A stretch of DNA of 64,000 nt from Paralcaligenes sp. KSB-10 (lineage in GTDB: Bacteria > Pseudomonadota > Gammaproteobacteria > Burkholderiales > Burkholderiaceae_B). Both the position numbers and the translations under genes were made by a program. This document shows, in pieces, positions 62,224-64,000 of the stretch (its first letter is position 1; the number at the start of each line of letters is the position of its first letter). The notes under the pieces are model-generated. The model ran no database searches. It was not told where the DNA came from and was given only the letters and a program-made list of their open reading frames with translations. Location of the stretch: positions 3,968,001-4,032,000 of the forward strand of contig NZ_CP089848.1 in NCBI RefSeq assembly GCF_021266465.1, in the 5' to 3' direction.

Positions 62224-63675
62224 TCAGGAGGTACGAGGCAGTTTCTTGTTTTGGTGCAAGTGATCGCCGGCGTTGGGCGCCAGGCGCCGGAACGAAAAGA
62301 ACGACAGGGCGGTCAGCACGCCTATGACTACAAAACCCCAGATAATGTCGATCAGATCCAGGTGCGTAGCTCCGCGCCAGCCCATGCTGAGGTTGAGCGT
62401 AACGGCTGCGCAGCCGACTCCCAGACTGATGCCCAGTTGCTGGGCCATGGCGGCAAAGCTGCTGGCCCGGCTCATTTTTTCGGAGCTGATGTCGGCGTAG
62501 GTCAGTGTATTGACGGCGGTGAAAAGCAAGGAACGGAAAAAACCGCCCACGACCAGGATGGCGATCATGATCCATATGGGTGTTTCGGGCCGGAACAGAC
62601 TGCACAAGGCCACGAAGGCGCCCGCGATCAGCGCGTCGAACATCAGGATACGCTTGAAGCCGAAGCGCTGGATGATGGGGGTGGCTACGAATTTCATGAT
62701 CATGGCGCCCACGGCGCTGGTAAAGGTGATCATGCCGGCCGAAAAGGGGGAAAGGCCAAAGCCGACCTGCAGCAGGATGGCCAGCAGGAAAGGGGTGGCG
62801 CCGACCGCGAACCGGCACAAATTGCCTCCCAGGACGGAGATGGCAAAGGTGGGGGTGCGCAGCAGATTCAGGTCGATAATTGGATATTCGGCATGTTTGG
62901 CGTGCCAGCAGTATAAAAGGCCGCAGACCAGGCCCGTACCCACCAGCAAGAGCAGATTGACCATCGGCATGGAGCTGTGGCCTATGGCTTCGAAGCCGGA
63001 AACCAGTGCCGCCAGGCAAATGCTGCTGAGAAGAAAGCCCAGCCAGTCCAGTTTGGGTCTGGAATCGGGGTAATCGTCCTGTACATAGTGCAGGATAAGC
63101 GCAATTCCCAGGATTCCCACCGGGATGTTGATCAGGAAAATCCAGTGCCAGGAGGCATAAGTCACTAAAAAACCACCCAGAGGTGGTCCGATGACTGGCC
63201 CCAGCAGGGCGGGCAGCGATAAAAAGGCCATTGCCTTGAGCAGTTCGGTTTTCGGGACTTTGCGCAGCATGATGACTCGGCCCACCGGCACCATCATGGC
63301 GCCCGCCATGCCTTGCACAATGCGGGCTACGACCAGCTGCGCCAGGTTATGCGACATGGCGCAGCCTATCGAACTCAGGGTAAATAGTAGAATGGCGGCC
63401 ATAAATACCCGTTTGGCGCCAAACCGGTCGGCCGCCCAGCCGCTGATCGGTACAAAAACCGCCGTGGCGAGCAAATAGCTGGTAATGGCCACGTTCATCT
63501 GTACAGGCGTCGAATGCAGCGAAGTCGCCATGACGGGCAGCGCCGTTGCCACGACGGTGGAGTCCAGCATTTGCATGAACAGAGCGCAACCCACGATGAA
63601 GGGAATCATTCGAATCGCAGTGCGTTCGCGATCGGAAAGGGGCTGTGTGGGGGAAAAACGGGGGCTGGGATCCAT
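62224..63675 (-). CDS. DHA2-type MFS multidrug transporter
   Basis: A 483-aa exporter with about 14 helices: LDSTVVATALPVMATSLH at the end of helix 1, motif A GWAADRFGAKRVFMAA, and motif C-like LGPVIGPPLGGFLVTYASWH in helix 5. This is the EmrB/QacA drug:H+ antiporter pattern. No EmrA-type adaptor gene is beside it. It is convergent with the XRE regulator gene and divergent from DUF3460. The substrate is unknown. Confidence 0.92.
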   Translation of the reverse strand: MDPSPRFSPTQPLSDRERTAIRMIPFIVGCALFMQMLDSTVVATALPVMATSLHSTPVQMNVAITSYLLATAVFVPISGWAADRFGAKRVFMAAILLFTLSSIGCAMSHNLAQLVVARIVQGMAGAMMVPVGRVIMLRKVPKTELLKAMAFLSLPALLGPVIGPPLGGFLVTYASWHWIFLINIPVGILGIALILHYVQDDYPDSRPKLDWLGFLLSSICLAALVSGFEAIGHSSMPMVNLLLLVGTGLVCGLLYCWHAKHAEYPIIDLNLLRTPTFAISVLGGNLCRFAVGATPFLLAILLQVGFGLSPFSAGMITFTSAVGAMIMKFVATPIIQRFGFKRILMFDALIAGAFVALCSLFRPETPIWIMIAILVVGGFFRSLLFTAVNTLTYADISSEKMSRASSFAAMAQQLGISLGVGCAAVTLNLSMGWRGATHLDLIDIIWGFVVIGVLTALSFFSFRRLAPNAGDHLHQNKKLPRTS

Positions 63676-63741
63676 TGCCTGATTCTAACTTTGTTTGACT
63701 GAAGTAAACTTGAAACCTGATTATCAAATTCCTTAGGTATT

Positions 63742-63930
63742 ATGGCCAAGAATTACGAATCGGAAATTACCCAGTTTCTGAAGAACTATAAATCCGAGCA
63801 TCCCGACACCGAGGCGCGGCAGCGCGACGGCCGGGCTCGTTTGTGGGACAAACAGCTCGATTCGGAGACCCTTGACGGTTTTCGGGTGGCGCGCGTTCCC
63901 CAGCGTCCCTACGTCTATCAAACCGACTAA
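63742..63930 (+). CDS. DUF3460 family small protein
   Basis: A 62-aa protein (MAKNYESEITQFLKNY..., ending PQRPYVYQTD) of the DUF3460 family, a short conserved protein found mainly in Betaproteobacteria and without known function. It is hydrophilic with no signal peptide, and has a ribosome-like AGG upstream of the ATG. It precedes the next gene by 8 nt and is likely co-transcribed with it. Confidence 0.88.
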   Translation: MAKNYESEITQFLKNYKSEHPDTEARQRDGRARLWDKQLDSETLDGFRVARVPQRPYVYQTD

Positions 63931-63938
63931 GCGGTCCC

Positions 63939-64000
63939 GATGTCCGTGTCTTCCGTGCCGGTCGGCGACCTGGATGCCCTGGTCGAGCCTGTGATCGACA
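63939..64000 (+). CDS. N-terminus of a further gene, possibly segregation/condensation protein ScpA
   Basis: An ATG at 63939 opens a frame (MSVSSVPVGDLDALVEPVID) that runs off the right edge after about 20 codons. The sequence itself is too short to classify. In related Alcaligenaceae a DUF3460 gene is followed by scpA, so that identity is a guess from context. Confidence 0.5.

Overview
The window comes from a GC-rich betaproteobacterial chromosome, most likely Alcaligenaceae (the Bordetella/Achromobacter/Pusillimonas group). Supporting signs are a Bug-type tripartite tricarboxylate receptor, several CaiB-type CoA-transferases, the metX-metW-ampG order, a Tim44-ubiJ-ubiB cluster, and a DUF3460 gene just before what looks like scpA. 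No insertion sequence, phage gene, CRISPR array or rRNA was seen. One tRNA is present, tRNA-Arg(CCG).

Layout. 1-3558 (minus): a tightly overlapping biotin operon, P450-bioF-bioA, cut by the left edge. 3830-7724: a CoA-transferase, a two-domain 3-hydroxyacyl-CoA dehydrogenase, a bidirectional terminator and a membrane-anchored dihaem cytochrome c5. 8063-12530 (minus): an MFS exporter and a one-module NRPS (A-PCP-epimerase-like). 12776-16285: a LysR regulator diverging from a double-length CaiB protein and a Bug receptor. 16318-23901: gshA, a lipoprotein, a lone LuxR-type HTH, then a SAM-II riboswitch with metX-metW-ampG-ycaO. 23924-30913: a TetR/DUF2214 divergent pair with palindromic operators, Tim44, ubiJ, ubiB, a ferritin-like diiron protein, the heptose adenylyltransferase and a PCMT-like protein. 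31081-35050 (minus): thiD, and btuB-btuF under a cobalamin riboswitch.

35271-44513 (plus) is the most striking block: IclR, a crotonase, a two-subunit B12-dependent acyl-CoA mutase, a CaiB CoA-transferase, a MeaB chaperone, a PduO-type adenosyltransferase and a TRAP transporter. Most of its enzyme genes overlap by 4 nt. It looks like a self-contained pathway in which an organic acid is imported, loaded with CoA, rearranged by the mutase and processed further. The mutase keeps the carboxylate-binding Arg and Tyr of methylmalonyl-CoA mutase but has lost several substrate-pocket residues, so the substrate is probably not methylmalonyl-CoA.

44704-56127 (minus) is a second catabolic operon: a LIV-type ABC importer with a fused permease-ATPase, a carboxymuconolactone-decarboxylase-like protein, an aldehyde dehydrogenase, a 3-hydroxyisobutyrate-dehydrogenase-like enzyme and a fused HyuA-HyuB hydantoinase/oxoprolinase. 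A LysR gene diverges from it. The right end carries cobalamin-dependent metH, an XRE regulator, a DHA2-type MFS exporter, DUF3460 and the start of a further gene.

B12 links much of the window: uptake (btuB, btuF, riboswitch), activation (adenosyltransferase, MeaB) and use (mutase, MetH) all occur here. The NRPS is the other candidate novelty. Its specificity code reads like beta-alanine, and its epimerase-like domain lacks both catalytic residues.
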